NCBI RefSeq assembly: GCF_028598745.1
Contig: NZ_JAQRFK010000020.1
Span: 1 to 53,129 of the forward strand
Source: Xenorhabdus sp. IM139775
GTDB taxonomy: Bacteria; Pseudomonadota; Gammaproteobacteria; Enterobacterales; Enterobacteriaceae
Length of the DNA: 53,129 nt
Direction: 5' to 3'
Below, piece by piece: positions 18,291-27,237 of the stretch. Position 1 is the stretch's first letter, and the number at the start of each line of letters is the position of its first letter. The position numbers and the translations under genes are program-made. Under the pieces are notes generated by a model that did no database searches, had not been told where the DNA came from, and saw nothing but the letters and a program-made list of their open reading frames with translations.

Positions 18291-18380
18291 TGGCGGTGAG
18301 GGAGGGATTCGAACCCTCGATACGTTTTCACGTATACACACTTTCCAGGCGTGCTCCTTCAGCCTCTCGGACACCTCACC
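18291..18380 (-). tRNA. serX: tRNA-Ser (anticodon GGA), distal copy
   Basis: A 90-nt serine tRNA with encoded CCA. On the minus strand it begins GGTGAGGTGTCCGAGAGGCT. It has the anticodon GGA within CCTGGAAAG, a long class II variable arm around TATACGTGAAAACGTATCG, and the T-arm GGTTCGAATCC. It reads UCC/UCU serine codons. E. coli serX encodes the same tRNA and also lies beside ghrA, supporting the symbol by synteny. The copy is identical to the one 69 bases upstream. Its 3' end faces the AT-rich adhesin island, the orientation expected for an integration site. Confidence 0.95.
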
Positions 18381-18407
18381 GTGTTTTTTTCTTACTTGTC
18401 TTGGTAC

Positions 18408-18437
18408 TAAAAAAGCCTGAGTGTTTCGTTCAGGCTC
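18408..18437 (-). terminator. Terminator between the tandem tRNA genes
   Basis: On the minus strand a 7-bp stem (AGCCTGA/TCAGGCT) with a nine-base loop is followed by TTTTTT, 13 bases after the proximal tRNA. It resembles the terminator behind the distal copy, as if a unit of tRNA plus terminator had been duplicated. Confidence 0.75.
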
Positions 18438-18449
18438 TTTCATAGAATA

Positions 18450-18539
18450 TGGCGGTGAGGGAGGGATTCGAACCCTCGATACGTTTTCACGTATACACAC
18501 TTTCCAGGCGTGCTCCTTCAGCCTCTCGGACACCTCACC
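18450..18539 (-). tRNA. serX: tRNA-Ser (anticodon GGA), proximal copy
   Basis: A 90-nt copy identical in sequence to the tRNA at 18291-18380, with the same GGA anticodon, long variable arm and encoded CCA. It lies directly behind the strong promoter at 18593-18621 and has its own terminator. Position upstream of ghrA is as in E. coli, so this is probably the ancestral copy and the other the duplicate. Confidence 0.95.
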
Positions 18540-18592
18540 ATATTTTGTTATTGCAGTTATTTCTTTTGGCTTCATCGCTGCAACGGGGCGCT

Positions 18593-18621
18593 ACTATAGG
18601 GAAAAGCAGGGCAGGCGTCAA
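18593..18621 (-). promoter_or_regulatory. Sigma70 promoter of the tRNA-Ser genes
   Basis: On the minus strand TTGACG (18621-18616) and TATAGT (18598-18593) are separated by exactly 17 bases, close to consensus. The GC-rich AGCGCCCCG follows the -10 box, the discriminator type linked to stringent control of stable RNA genes. The tRNA starts about 50 bases downstream. Confidence 0.85.
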
Positions 18622-18869
18622 CAGGCTTGTGATGATTTTTTCAGGCTTTTTGACCAATTAGACAAATAAAAAACAATTTGTGTGCTCGGTAGGCAGTTTT
18701 GAGAGTAAAAGATTGTTTTTATTGCAGTGAATCTTTGTTGCAATAAATCACAGAAAATTTGTTAACCAGATAACATTATCAATATTTTCATTCCTGTCTT
18801 TCTATCAGAGGCTTGCAACCGTTCAGCAATAAGTTAACTCTATTAGAAAACAAAAAGGAATGACATTTT
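18622..18869. other. Spacer between tRNA promoter and ghrA
   Basis: The whole gene-free stretch runs 18540-18869 (330 bases). It holds the tRNA promoter on the minus strand and, on the plus strand, the ghrA leader with a ribosome site AAGGA about 10 bases before ATG 18870. No further gene is visible. Confidence 0.5.
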
Positions 18870-19817
18870 ATGAACATCATTTTCTTTCACCCTTCCTCTC
18901 ATTTTAATTCTGATAAATGGATCCAAGGAATACAAACCAGATTACCCGAAGCTAATGTCCGGCAATGGGTGAGTGGTGATAATGCGCCTGCTGATTATGC
19001 TTTAGTCTGGTTGCCTCCCTATGAAATGCTGGCGGATCGTCAGGATATCAAGGGGATATTTTCGCTCGGCGCGGGTGTGGATGCCATCCTTAAACAAGAA
19101 TTGGAAAATCCGGGTACACTGCCGCAGGCGATCCCACTAATACGTCTTGAAGATGCCGGGATGGCACGGCAAATGCAGGAATATGTGGTTTCCTCCATTT
19201 TATACTATTTCCGCCGCATGGATGAATATAAACAATATCAAGAACAGCGTCTTTGGCATCCCATGCCTCCCCATCATCGGAAGGAATTTGTGATTGGGGT
19301 TTTGGGTGCAGGGGTTTTGGGGCGTAGCGTGATTGAAAAATTGCAGGCGTTTGATTTTCATGTTCGTTGCTGGAGCCGAACGCCAAAACAGATTGATCAT
19401 GTTGAAAGTTTTTACGGGAAAGCGCAGTTAGGTGATTTTCTTTCTGAATGTAAGGTGTTGATTAATATCCTGCCGGATACCCCGGAAACGCGGGGTATTT
19501 TAAATCTTTCATTATTTAAGCAGTTAAAACCGGGTTCATATGTGATCAATATTGCCCGTGGTGCCCAACTTGCGGAACAAGATTTGTTGATCGCCATTGA
19601 TAAAGGTTACGTTGCCGGCGCTACGCTTGATGTCTTTGTTGAAGAACCCTTATCAAATCTTCATCCCTTCTGGACTCATCCGCGCATTAATATCACTCCG
19701 CATATTGCGGCAAAAACGATGCCTGATGAAGCAATGGATAGCATTTGTGAAAATATCCGGCGAATCGAAAAAGGTCAATCACCCAGCGGCCTCGTTGATA
19801 CGACCCTTGGCTATTAA
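18870..19817 (+). CDS. ghrA: Glyoxylate/hydroxypyruvate reductase A
   Basis: Cytoplasmic NADPH-dependent 2-hydroxyacid dehydrogenase that reduces glyoxylate to glycolate and hydroxypyruvate to glycerate. The 315-aa product matches E. coli GhrA (312 aa) throughout. Diagnostic segments are SGDNAPADYALVWLPP, the substrate-loop FSLGAGVDAI, RLEDAGMARQMQEYV, the nucleotide-binding GVLGAGVLG (about 142-150), LINILPDTPETRG, NIARGAQL with the catalytic Arg, LDVFVEEPL with the catalytic Glu, and ITPHIAA with the catalytic His. The start at ATG 18870 follows AAGGAATGAC and gives the expected N-terminus. It precedes ycdY by 82 bases on the same strand, as in E. coli but without ycdX between. Confidence 0.95.
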   Translation: MNIIFFHPSSHFNSDKWIQGIQTRLPEANVRQWVSGDNAPADYALVWLPPYEMLADRQDIKGIFSLGAGVDAILKQELENPGTLPQAIPLIRLEDAGMARQMQEYVVSSILYYFRRMDEYKQYQEQRLWHPMPPHHRKEFVIGVLGAGVLGRSVIEKLQAFDFHVRCWSRTPKQIDHVESFYGKAQLGDFLSECKVLINILPDTPETRGILNLSLFKQLKPGSYVINIARGAQLAEQDLLIAIDKGYVAGATLDVFVEEPLSNLHPFWTHPRINITPHIAAKTMPDEAMDSICENIRRIEKGQSPSGLVDTTLGY

Positions 19818-19899
19818 CAAGTTGCTTTACAGCAAGGCAAATAATTAGGGACAATAACATTATTGACTATTCAGGTAAGTTATTGGGAGGGATGAAACC

Positions 19900-20442
19900 A
19901 TGAACGAATTTTCTATTGTTTGCCGTATATTGGGAACACTGTTTAACCGGGCACCACAAGATCCTGTTCTGCAACCCGTGATCACCATGATTGCGGAGGG
20001 AAAACTGAAACCAGTGTGGCCGTTGGAGCAGGATGCGTTGTTGGATAGGTTGCAGCAAGAGAGTGTATTATCAGCGATTGAAGCGGATTATCAGGCTTTA
20101 TTTACCGGCGAATCTGCGGGTGTTGCAGTTTGCCGCTCTGATTATACTGATAAGGATGAAAGTGAGATACGTCAGTTTTTAGTCGAGCGGGGTATGCCTG
20201 TGTCTGACGCGCCTGTTGATCAATTTGGCTCTTTAGTGTTGGCTGCCTCATGGTTGGAAGATCAGGCGGCGGAAGATGAAGTTCAGGCACAAATTAAGTT
20301 GTTTGATGAATATTTATTGCCGTGGTGCGGGCAATTTCTCGGTAAAGTTGAAGCTCATGCAACGAGTGGTTTTTATCGGACGCTGGCGATAATGACCCGA
20401 GAAGCATTGCAGGCGTTACGTGAAGAATTGGATATTGATTAA
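19900..20442 (+). CDS. ycdY: YcdY, TorD/DmsD-family chaperone
   Basis: An all-helical redox-enzyme-maturation-type chaperone of 180 aa. It matches E. coli YcdY (about 184 aa): MNEFSIVCRILGTLFNRAP, WPLEQDALLDRLQ, ERGMPVSDAPVDQFGSL, AASWLEDQ, YLLPWCGQFLGKVEAHA. In E. coli YcdY partners with YcdX, a zinc-dependent PHP-family phosphatase, and the pair influences swarming; ycdX is absent from the ghrA-ycdY gap here. A strong GGGAGG ribosome site precedes ATG 19900. The gene probably shares the ghrA transcript, and the palindromic repeat after it may end that transcript. Confidence 0.9.
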   Translation: MNEFSIVCRILGTLFNRAPQDPVLQPVITMIAEGKLKPVWPLEQDALLDRLQQESVLSAIEADYQALFTGESAGVAVCRSDYTDKDESEIRQFLVERGMPVSDAPVDQFGSLVLAASWLEDQAAEDEVQAQIKLFDEYLLPWCGQFLGKVEAHATSGFYRTLAIMTREALQALREELDID

Positions 20443-20482
20443 AGAGACTTCATCCGCATATGTCTTGATTTATTGATTGCTT

Positions 20483-20584
20483 ATACCCGTCGTACTTCAA
20501 GATGCCTTGATTATCACCCCGTGCCGTAGGGTGATAATCAGTTGCTTTTGCCTTATGAGCCGTAACTTGAGGTTTATAGGGTAT
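20483..20584. repeat. ATACCC-ended palindromic repeat element
   Basis: This 102-bp non-coding element begins ATACCC and ends GGGTAT. Its outer arms are partly complementary (ACTTCAAG near the left, CTTGAGGT near the right), and a perfect 12-bp inner stem (20508-20519 with 20529-20540) encloses a 9-base loop. This is the build of an ERIC-like or MITE-like dispersed element. Related ends occur at 34207-34348 and 52474-52498. It lies between the convergent genes ycdY and mdtH and could act as their bidirectional terminator. Confidence 0.75.
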
Positions 20585-20597
20585 TGTTATTGGCGCA

Positions 20598-21806
20598 CTA
20601 TTTTATTTTACTGATAACGATAGGTTCAATTTTCTTCTGGTTGAATTGGTGATGCAGGGCATAAATGGTGATTAGACCGATTAATCCCAGCAGAAGCCAC
20701 GGTAATTGCGGCATATTCAAGGCATGGCCGGTATCGTAGAGCCAGCCACCGCCGGTATAGCCCAATGCGCCTCCCAATGCCAACCCCAGGCGGCTGAACC
20801 CCATGTAACTTCCCCGTGCCCGCGGATCGGCCAGTGACGCACTCAACGTTTCACGCGCAGGCTCTGCCGTGACCATGCCCAGATAGAACAGGCAAATCAG
20901 GCCAAAGATGAGATGCAATTGATTGACCCAACCGATTGGGAACATGCAGAGACTCATTAAAAACAGACCCGCCATCAAGCGTTGCTCTTGGCGAAAGTAT
21001 TTTTCACTCCAGCGTGCAATCGGATAGAGCAGCGTCAGGGAAATCACGGCTTCGATGGCATACATCCATTTAACGGCGGTGGCTGTACCGGAAATTTCAT
21101 GGATAATGATCGGAAACATCAGCATAACTTGTACTGATAGCACAAAATAACCGGCTAATGTCAGTACATAGTAAAAGAATCGGCGATCTTTAATCACGCG
21201 CGCCAAACCTTCCTTGATAGGTGTCCGAATGGTTGAGATACGGTAGGCAGGAAGAAATAAAGCGTTAAACAGGGCGGCCAATACAAAAATGGTTGCGCCA
21301 ATCCAGCAGACAAGATTGAAATTATATTGTAACAACCAGCTTCCTACCAGTGCCCCAATGACAGCGCCGGCGCTGTCCTGCATCAATAAAAGTGAATAAA
21401 AACGATTACGTTCATGTGGGCGGGTTAATTTAATCACCAATGCCGCCCTGGGGGGATCGAATAAGGTTCCACCCAATCCAGACAGAATACAGGAAAGGAG
21501 CAATATCCAAGGCTCAAATGCCATCGCCATCAGGGCAAAGCCCAATGCACGCAGCAACATGCCCGTGACAATCATTGGCTTGGCACCGAACTTATCCGCA
21601 ATAGCACCGCCGAAAATGCCCAGTCCTTGTTGTACCAGTTGACGCAGGCCAAGTGCGAAACCGACAATAACCGCTGCCCAACCCAGTTGTTCGACGAAAC
21701 GAATTGAAATTAAAGGAAAAACAACGAAAAATCCTAAAACAACTAATAGATTATCAAATAAAAGAAAATATTTACCCAAGCTACGTGCTTGTGAAACTAA
21801 TGACAT
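20598..21806 (-). CDS. mdtH: MdtH, major facilitator superfamily multidrug efflux protein
   Basis: A 402-aa inner-membrane MFS transporter with 12 predicted helices, the same length as E. coli MdtH. That protein gives modest resistance to fluoroquinolones when overexpressed. Near-identical segments are [40 protein letters not shown], the motif A-like loop [58 protein letters not shown] and [20 protein letters not shown]. The ATG at 21806 gives the MdtH N-terminus. It is divergent from rimJ, the same gene pair as in E. coli. Confidence 0.95.
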   Translation of the reverse strand: MSLVSQARSLGKYFLLFDNLLVVLGFFVVFPLISIRFVEQLGWAAVIVGFALGLRQLVQQGLGIFGGAIADKFGAKPMIVTGMLLRALGFALMAMAFEPWILLLSCILSGLGGTLFDPPRAALVIKLTRPHERNRFYSLLLMQDSAGAVIGALVGSWLLQYNFNLVCWIGATIFVLAALFNALFLPAYRISTIRTPIKEGLARVIKDRRFFYYVLTLAGYFVLSVQVMLMFPIIIHEISGTATAVKWMYAIEAVISLTLLYPIARWSEKYFRQEQRLMAGLFLMSLCMFPIGWVNQLHLIFGLICLFYLGMVTAEPARETLSASLADPRARGSYMGFSRLGLALGGALGYTGGGWLYDTGHALNMPQLPWLLLGLIGLITIYALHHQFNQKKIEPIVISKIK

Positions 21807-21992
21807 TTTGCACCATTGAATTATTTGAAATATGAAAAAAGATGAAGATGAATTGCTGGTTATTTTGGACTTAATTTCGGTATTAAGGTAGAGGGGGGAT
21901 AGATGATATTTTTTTATCGTTGCAGGATGATAAAAAATGTCGCAGGCGTTAAATTATTAGAACATATTCCAAAGTTAATATCAGGAGAAACC

Positions 21993-22577
21993 ATGTTTGG
22001 TTATCGTTCTACATCCCCCAAAATCCGCTTTATTACGGACAGAATAGTCGTTCGTGTGGTGTATGAGCGGGATGCTTATCGATTGGCTGAATATTATGCA
22101 GAAAATAAAGATTTTCTCAAGCCGTGGGAACCTATCAGGGAGGGGAGTTTTTATCAACCTTCCGGGTGGACAAACAGGTTGAATTATATTGCGGAATCAC
22201 AACGGCAGGGATCAGCATTTAATTTTTTGTTATTAGATCCTGATGAAAATGACGTGATGGGGGTGGCTAATTTCACTAATGTTGTGCGAGGGGCGTTTTA
22301 TTCCTGTTACCTTGGTTATTCTTTGGGTGAAAAATGGCAAGGGCAAGGGCTAATGTATGAAGCCTTGCAACCGACAATCCGCTATATGCAGCGCTACCAG
22401 AAAATGCACCGGATTATGGCTAATTACATGCCACATAATCATCGCAGTGGCAATTTACTTAAAAAGTTAGGTTTTGAGCGGGAAGGTTATGCCAAGAATT
22501 ATTTAATGATTGATGGGGACTGGCAGGATCATGTGCTGACATCATTGATTGATGATACGTGGGATCAGGCTGATTGA
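21993..22577 (+). CDS. rimJ: RimJ, [ribosomal protein S5]-alanine N-acetyltransferase
   Basis: GNAT-fold enzyme that transfers acetyl from acetyl-CoA to the N-terminal alanine of ribosomal protein S5. The 194-aa product equals E. coli RimJ in length and shares MFGYRS at the start, [56 protein letters not shown] (the acetyl-CoA loop) and [12 protein letters not shown] choose ATG 21993, with AGGAG six bases upstream, because it reproduces the family N-terminus; an in-frame ATG at 21903 would add 30 unrelated residues. The last 13 bases overlap the 3' end of the convergent kinase gene, so the T6SS locus sits hard against it. Confidence 0.95.
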   Translation: MFGYRSTSPKIRFITDRIVVRVVYERDAYRLAEYYAENKDFLKPWEPIREGSFYQPSGWTNRLNYIAESQRQGSAFNFLLLDPDENDVMGVANFTNVVRGAFYSCYLGYSLGEKWQGQGLMYEALQPTIRYMQRYQKMHRIMANYMPHNHRSGNLLKKLGFEREGYAKNYLMIDGDWQDHVLTSLIDDTWDQAD

Positions 22578-23494
22578 TAAATTGCCACGAATTCGGTTAT
22601 GGACGGTGGACGTTCTGACGGATTTATTGCCAGGGCCGCATCAATGGCATGTAGAAACGATAAGGAGTACCCTGCTGGCCGTAATTTAGCCAGCGGCTGA
22701 TAATTATCGTCAAGATTGCGAACAATACTGACGGGAGGGGGCTTGCCCACAATCAAAGTGTATAGCACCGCCCCCAACGCGTAGATATCCGTCCAAGGCC
22801 CTTGTTGGTTTTCTTCATTGGCGGTGTACTGTTCCACGGGGGTAAAGCCGGATCGGACGGTTATCTCGGTATCATCAGACAAGCGTTTTGTTGTCTGGCG
22901 GGTCGATCCTAAATCCAGCAATATGGGGGATTGACTCTCCCGGATTAAAATATTGTCCAAAGAGATATCGCAGTGTAGATAATTTCTTTGGTGGAGTGTA
23001 TCAAGCGCATCCAACAACGGAAACAGGATCTGACGCAGCCAGTTTTCATTAATAAGGTGTGAGTGCCTTATCCACAATTTATTTAATGTCATGCCCCTGT
23101 AAAAAGGCATCGCGATATACGCCGTGTCGTTTTGTTGCCAAAAGCGCAGAAAATGGGGAAGAGAGGAATGTTCGAGATAGGACATCAAATGGGCTTCGCG
23201 GATAAAGTCCTGCAATCCGGCATGAAACCGTTTTTTTAGCTTTTCTTTTCGTAAGTCCTTTTCTCCCCCTAAATCGAGTATCATGTCTCGGCGACGGATG
23301 GCAAAAGAGTGGGGCATATATTCTTTGATAGCAATAGCGTGTTTTAGATGATGATCCCAAACACGATACACAATACTGCCCCTGCTTTTGCTAATGACTT
23401 CTTCGATTTCAAATTCATTGAGACAGTACCCAATGGGAAGCGGGTGAGTAAAGCCAATGTTGCCATCGTCATAAGTTCGGTAGAAATTCTGCAC
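22565..23494 (-). CDS. T6SS-linked Ser/Thr protein kinase (PpkA-like catalytic domain)
   Basis: Soluble Hanks-type kinase of 309 aa. Visible kinase elements are the ATP lysine K57 in AIAIKEY, Glu100 in the C-helix, HCD at 174-176 with Asn181 (HCD replaces HRD, so it is a non-RD type), DLG at 194-196 in place of DFG, the GFTPVEQY activation-segment end (216-223) and [12 protein letters not shown]. Unlike Pseudomonas PpkA it has no transmembrane helix or periplasmic sensor. It starts at a GTG with AAGGGG upstream, 20 bases after clpV, and is the last gene of the locus. In other systems such kinases phosphorylate the FHA protein to trigger assembly; I infer the same with the Fha gene at 29716. 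No phosphatase gene is seen. Confidence 0.85.
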   Translation of the reverse strand: MQNFYRTYDDGNIGFTHPLPIGYCLNEFEIEEVISKSRGSIVYRVWDHHLKHAIAIKEYMPHSFAIRRRDMILDLGGEKDLRKEKLKKRFHAGLQDFIREAHLMSYLEHSSLPHFLRFWQQNDTAYIAMPFYRGMTLNKLWIRHSHLINENWLRQILFPLLDALDTLHQRNYLHCDISLDNILIRESQSPILLDLGSTRQTTKRLSDDTEITVRSGFTPVEQYTANEENQQGPWTDIYALGAVLYTLIVGKPPPVSIVRNLDDNYQPLAKLRPAGYSLSFLHAIDAALAINPSERPPSITEFVAIYQSA

Positions 23495-23514
23495 TTGGAT
23501 GGCCCCTTGGTGAT

Positions 23515-26157
23515 TTAACTCGTGAATTGAAATTGAAACTCACCCTGTTCGAGAGAAACCCGAAGATGATGGTATTGTTCATCATGCGTGCTGGCAGAAA
23601 GCAGTTGCTGACTGATTTGCGGCAGCAGCGTATTTGTCAGGATAGCATCAACCATACGGCCACCGGACTCAATTTCTGTACACCGGCTGACGATATGCTC
23701 AACCATAACATCATCGAATGTTGCTGTAATACCGTGGTTTTCCAACAGACGTTTTTTAATCTTCGCCAGTTGTAATTGCACAATATTTATCATGACTTCA
23801 TCACTCAATGGGTAGTAAGGAATAACCAGTAATCGTCCCAACAGGGCGGTAGGAAACACATTCAATAATGGCTTGCGCAACGCTGTGCTGAGTTTTTCTG
23901 GCGCTGGAAGCGCGTCTTGTTGAGTGCAAAGTGCATTGATCAGATCAGCACCGACATTGGATGTCAAGAGAATAATGGTATTGCGAAAATCGATATGGCG
24001 TCCTTCGCCATCCTCCATCCAGCCTTTGTCGAAGACTTGGAAGAAAATCTCATGCACATCAGGATGCGCTTTTTCGATTTCATCCAGCAAGACCACGCTG
24101 TAAGGACGCCGCCGGACAGCTTCCGTCAGGACACCCCCTTCACCATACCCGACATAGCCGGGCGGAGCGCCTTTCAGGGTTGAGACGGTGTGGGCCTCCT
24201 GAAATTCACTCATATTGATGGTGATCAGGTTTTGTTCCCCACCATATAACGTTTCGGCAAGCGCGAGCGCGGTTTCCGTCTTACCCACCCCGGACGGGCC
24301 ACACAACATGAAAACTCCGACGGGTTTATTGGGATCATCGAGTTTGGCGCGTGAAGTACGGACACGTTTGGCAATTAACTCTAACCCGTGATACTGGCCA
24401 ATGACACGTTGGCTGAGTGTATCTGCCAACTGTAAGACGGCGTCGATTTCGTCTTTTACCATGCGATTGAGGGGAATGCCTGTCCAGTCTGAAACGACGG
24501 AAGAAACAATATTGCTGTCTACGGCGGCAAAGATAAGTGGCTCTTCCCCCTGTAAGGTTTTCAATTGTTGCTGTAACCCTGACAATTCGGCGTGTTTTGC
24601 TGCGGCGTCATCATATTGCTCTTCGTGTAATTGTGTGCGCAGGGAAATAATTTTATCGATCAAGAAAAGTTCTTGTTCCCAGCGTTCCTGTAATTGCGCT
24701 TTCTGCGCTTCCAGGCGGGAGAGTTCATTGAGAATGGCGGCTGACCGCTGTTGATCACCGATGCCTACCTTAAATTCCCGTTCGGCAATCTCCCGCTCAA
24801 TTTGCCGTGCTTCTATGCGATGACGGCAATCTTCCAGTTGCGGGGGTTCTGCATATTGGCTGATTGCTACTCTGGCACAGGCCGTATCCAGTAAGGCCAC
24901 TGCTTTGTCGGGTAATTGGCGGGCGGGAATATAACGATGCGAAAGGCGTACCGCGGCTTCCACGGCTTCATCCAGCAAAAGCACATGATGGTGCTGTTCC
25001 AGTGGCTTGACCAGACTGCGCAGCATGAGCAGGGCCTTATTCTCATCGGGTTCATGAACCTGAACGACCTGAAAACGGCGGGTAAGGGCAGGATCTTTTT
25101 CGATATATTTTTTGTACTCAGACCAAGTGGTGGCACCAAGCGTCCGTAATTGACCGCGCGCCAATTCCGGTTTTAACAGATTGGCCGCATCGCCGGTTCC
25201 CTGTTGTCCGCCGGCACCAATCAAGGTATGAATTTCATCAATAAACAGAATGATTGGTGTCGGGCTGGACTGTACTTCATCAATCACTTTACGTAAACGA
25301 GATTCAAATTCGCCTTTGGCACCGGCACCGGCCTGAAGCATACCGATATCCAGCAGCCAAAGCTGGACATTGCGCAGGGGCGGAGGAACTTCTTGTGCCA
25401 CAATTTTCAGTGCCAATCCTTCAATCACCGCAGTTTTGCCGACACCCGCTTCGCCAGTCAACAGGGGATTGTTCTGGCGACGACGCATCAGGATATCAAT
25501 AATCTGGCGAATTTCCTCATCACGCCCGGATACCGGATCAATTTCCCCATTGCGTGCACGGGCAGTCAGTTCTTGGCCATATTGTGCGAGAGAGGATTGT
25601 ACGAGAGAGGATTGTGCCAGAGAAGATTGTTGCGCAGAGGAGGCAGCCGGTATGTTGGTTGATGATGCAGCTGCCTGAGATTCATCGCTATCGCTGCAAA
25701 TGCCATTAAAATTGTCGAGCAGGGTATCTGCCTGAATACGATCAAATTGGGGAGAAATGGATTTCAGCACATTGCGTAAATTAAAGGTTTTCAAGATACC
25801 TATCAGTAAATGGGCCGTGCGAATTTCATTAACACCAAATTTCAGTGATCCGTATACCCAGGCGCGTTCCACCGCATTATCAATATGTTCTGAAAGATCC
25901 GAGATAGCGCTGGCTCCGCGTGGCAAGCGATCCAGTGCGGTCACAATATCTTTCGTCAGTGCGGATTCATCGAGGGAAAAATAGCGGATAAGCTGCTGCA
26001 AATCGCTGTTTTGTTGCTGCATAAGTTGATGCAGCCAGTGAACTAATTCGACATAAGGGTTGCCACGCAGTTTACAAAAAGCGGTGGCATTCTCTAAGGA
26101 CGTGAACAGGGTACGGTTAAGTTTGCCAAAGAGCACAGAACGACTGATTTCAGACAT
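23515..26157 (-). CDS. clpV: ClpV (TssH), T6SS sheath-recycling AAA+ ATPase
   Basis: Hexameric ATPase that disassembles the contracted TssB-TssC sheath. The 880-aa product has an N-terminal Clp-N double repeat (about 1-150), a low-complexity linker, AAA+ domain 1 with Walker A GEAGVGKT (235-242) and Walker B LFIDE, a coiled middle domain (about 440-540), and AAA+ domain 2 with Walker A GPSGVGKT (620-627). The middle domain is short, as in ClpV rather than ClpB. The linker holds three copies of a five-residue unit (SSLAQ-type, about 176-192), from the 15-bp tandem repeat. The gene is 24 bases after tssG. Length is normal for the family. Confidence 0.95.
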   Translation of the reverse strand: MSEISRSVLFGKLNRTLFTSLENATAFCKLRGNPYVELVHWLHQLMQQQNSDLQQLIRYFSLDESALTKDIVTALDRLPRGASAISDLSEHIDNAVERAWVYGSLKFGVNEIRTAHLLIGILKTFNLRNVLKSISPQFDRIQADTLLDNFNGICSDSDESQAAASSTNIPAASSAQQSSLAQSSLVQSSLAQYGQELTARARNGEIDPVSGRDEEIRQIIDILMRRRQNNPLLTGEAGVGKTAVIEGLALKIVAQEVPPPLRNVQLWLLDIGMLQAGAGAKGEFESRLRKVIDEVQSSPTPIILFIDEIHTLIGAGGQQGTGDAANLLKPELARGQLRTLGATTWSEYKKYIEKDPALTRRFQVVQVHEPDENKALLMLRSLVKPLEQHHHVLLLDEAVEAAVRLSHRYIPARQLPDKAVALLDTACARVAISQYAEPPQLEDCRHRIEARQIEREIAEREFKVGIGDQQRSAAILNELSRLEAQKAQLQERWEQELFLIDKIISLRTQLHEEQYDDAAAKHAELSGLQQQLKTLQGEEPLIFAAVDSNIVSSVVSDWTGIPLNRMVKDEIDAVLQLADTLSQRVIGQYHGLELIAKRVRTSRAKLDDPNKPVGVFMLCGPSGVGKTETALALAETLYGGEQNLITINMSEFQEAHTVSTLKGAPPGYVGYGEGGVLTEAVRRRPYSVVLLDEIEKAHPDVHEIFFQVFDKGWMEDGEGRHIDFRNTIILLTSNVGADLINALCTQQDALPAPEKLSTALRKPLLNVFPTALLGRLLVIPYYPLSDEVMINIVQLQLAKIKKRLLENHGITATFDDVMVEHIVSRCTEIESGGRMVDAILTNTLLPQISQQLLSASTHDEQYHHLRVSLEQGEFQFQFTS
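25586..25630. repeat. Three in-frame 15-bp tandem repeats in clpV
   Basis: Units at 25586-25600, 25601-25615 and 25616-25630 share the end GATTGT and differ at a few bases. On the coding strand they give repeated SSLAQ-type pentapeptides in the linker after the Clp-N domain. Confidence 0.85.
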
Positions 26158-26181
26158 AGCGTATCATCCGTAGGGTGAGGG

Positions 26182-27234
26182 TTAACGGTGATAAATCAAA
26201 TCGCCACGATGGGCGGGTCGGGTATTCTTACCCGGCTTAATTTTGCCTAGCCAACTGCTTAATCCCAGTTTGACCGGTTCTGACAGACGAATACCTTTCA
26301 CCTCTGATTGGTGAATAATTAACCGGATATCCCATGCGTATTCAATCCCCAGATATTGATAAACCCAGTCACCTAACTGGTTTGATTTAGATTCTCCCGG
26401 CAAGAACATTTCATATTCAGCCATGCTTAGCGGGCCTAACTCAATGCGGAACTTATGTTGAATATCGTAGAGTGCAATACCCAGAAAGGCCGATTGGCCC
26501 AAACGGGGCAGGTGACGCCCTGCTTTTAATTGAGCCTGATCATGCACTTCGATGTTCAGCCATTGGGGAATATTCTGCACAATTTTTAACGGGATCTTGA
26601 AATAATAGGACAGTATTTTTTCCAACCCTTCTGCGCTATGCCCTTGGCGGGATAAATGACCGGATAATGAATAACGGGCATGATCATGGAGGGTGTCTGG
26701 CTTTTGTTGTGCGGGCAATCCCATGCCCACCAAACAGGAGAGATAATGGCAAAAGCGTTGGTTATCCTGACGGTCGAGCGATACGGTGGGCCGGGTATTG
26801 GCCCAAGCGCGATAGAACAACAGGATCAGCCTGTGGTGAAATAAATTGGCAAATGCGCTCAGGGTGGGATCTTGATAATTATATTGTCGCGCATAAGCAT
26901 ATTCGGTCATATGTAATGGCAATGGGCCATTGGGTCCGAACAGACCGAAACTGTAAATGAGCATGTCATACAGTTTTGAGTTTTCCCGCGGCTTGACGTC
27001 GGCAATCGTCGAGGGAGCGAAAATCAGGGACGCCTTTTGCCCCAACCGCAATAGATCATGTTTCGGCAATGGGGCAGAGCCTAACCTATAATAGGTTCCG
27101 GACTGGGCATCGATCCGGCGCAGCGTTTGAAATAAGTCGAATTGCCAAGGGGCTTGGGTGAGTTGTTGCCAAAAATCATCGGGCAACCGACTGAGACGAT
27201 GCAGGGAAATAGCCTGTTTTGGATGCGTATTCAT
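26182..27234 (-). CDS. tssG: TssG (VasB/ImpH), T6SS baseplate wedge protein
   Basis: Baseplate component that forms the wedge with TssF and TssE. The 350-aa product has the family features: an N-terminal WQFDLFQTLRRID segment, the RLGSAPL motif, GLFGPNGPLPLHMTEYAYAR in the middle, and C-terminal LGQSAFLG and RIELGPLSMAEYEMFLPG. Its length is near the usual 330-350 aa. It begins three bases after the tssF stop and precedes clpV by 24 bases, so tssE-tssF-tssG-clpV is a tight block. No clear Shine-Dalgarno is seen near the ATG, and translation is probably coupled to tssF. Confidence 0.95.
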   Translation of the reverse strand: MNTHPKQAISLHRLSRLPDDFWQQLTQAPWQFDLFQTLRRIDAQSGTYYRLGSAPLPKHDLLRLGQKASLIFAPSTIADVKPRENSKLYDMLIYSFGLFGPNGPLPLHMTEYAYARQYNYQDPTLSAFANLFHHRLILLFYRAWANTRPTVSLDRQDNQRFCHYLSCLVGMGLPAQQKPDTLHDHARYSLSGHLSRQGHSAEGLEKILSYYFKIPLKIVQNIPQWLNIEVHDQAQLKAGRHLPRLGQSAFLGIALYDIQHKFRIELGPLSMAEYEMFLPGESKSNQLGDWVYQYLGIEYAWDIRLIIHQSEVKGIRLSEPVKLGLSSWLGKIKPGKNTRPAHRGDLIYHR

Positions 27235-27237
27235 TTT

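Noticed and set aside
18222-18575. 117-codon minus-strand ORF with two copies of a [15 protein letters not shown]-type segment
   Set aside because: It is a translation of the two tandem tRNA-Ser genes, a well-known false protein. The plus-strand ORFs at 18421 and 18449 are the same artefact.
25586-25630. Short regular repeats as a CRISPR array
   Set aside because: The units are contiguous 15-mers without spacers and are in frame with clpV. The same holds for the repeats in fha and tssM. No cas gene or CRISPR-like array is present in the window.
25370-25678. 102-codon plus-strand ORF within clpV
   Set aside because: Shadow of the clpV coding sequence; codon pattern and lack of a ribosome site argue against it. 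The many other ORFs antisense to T6SS genes were dismissed for the same reason.
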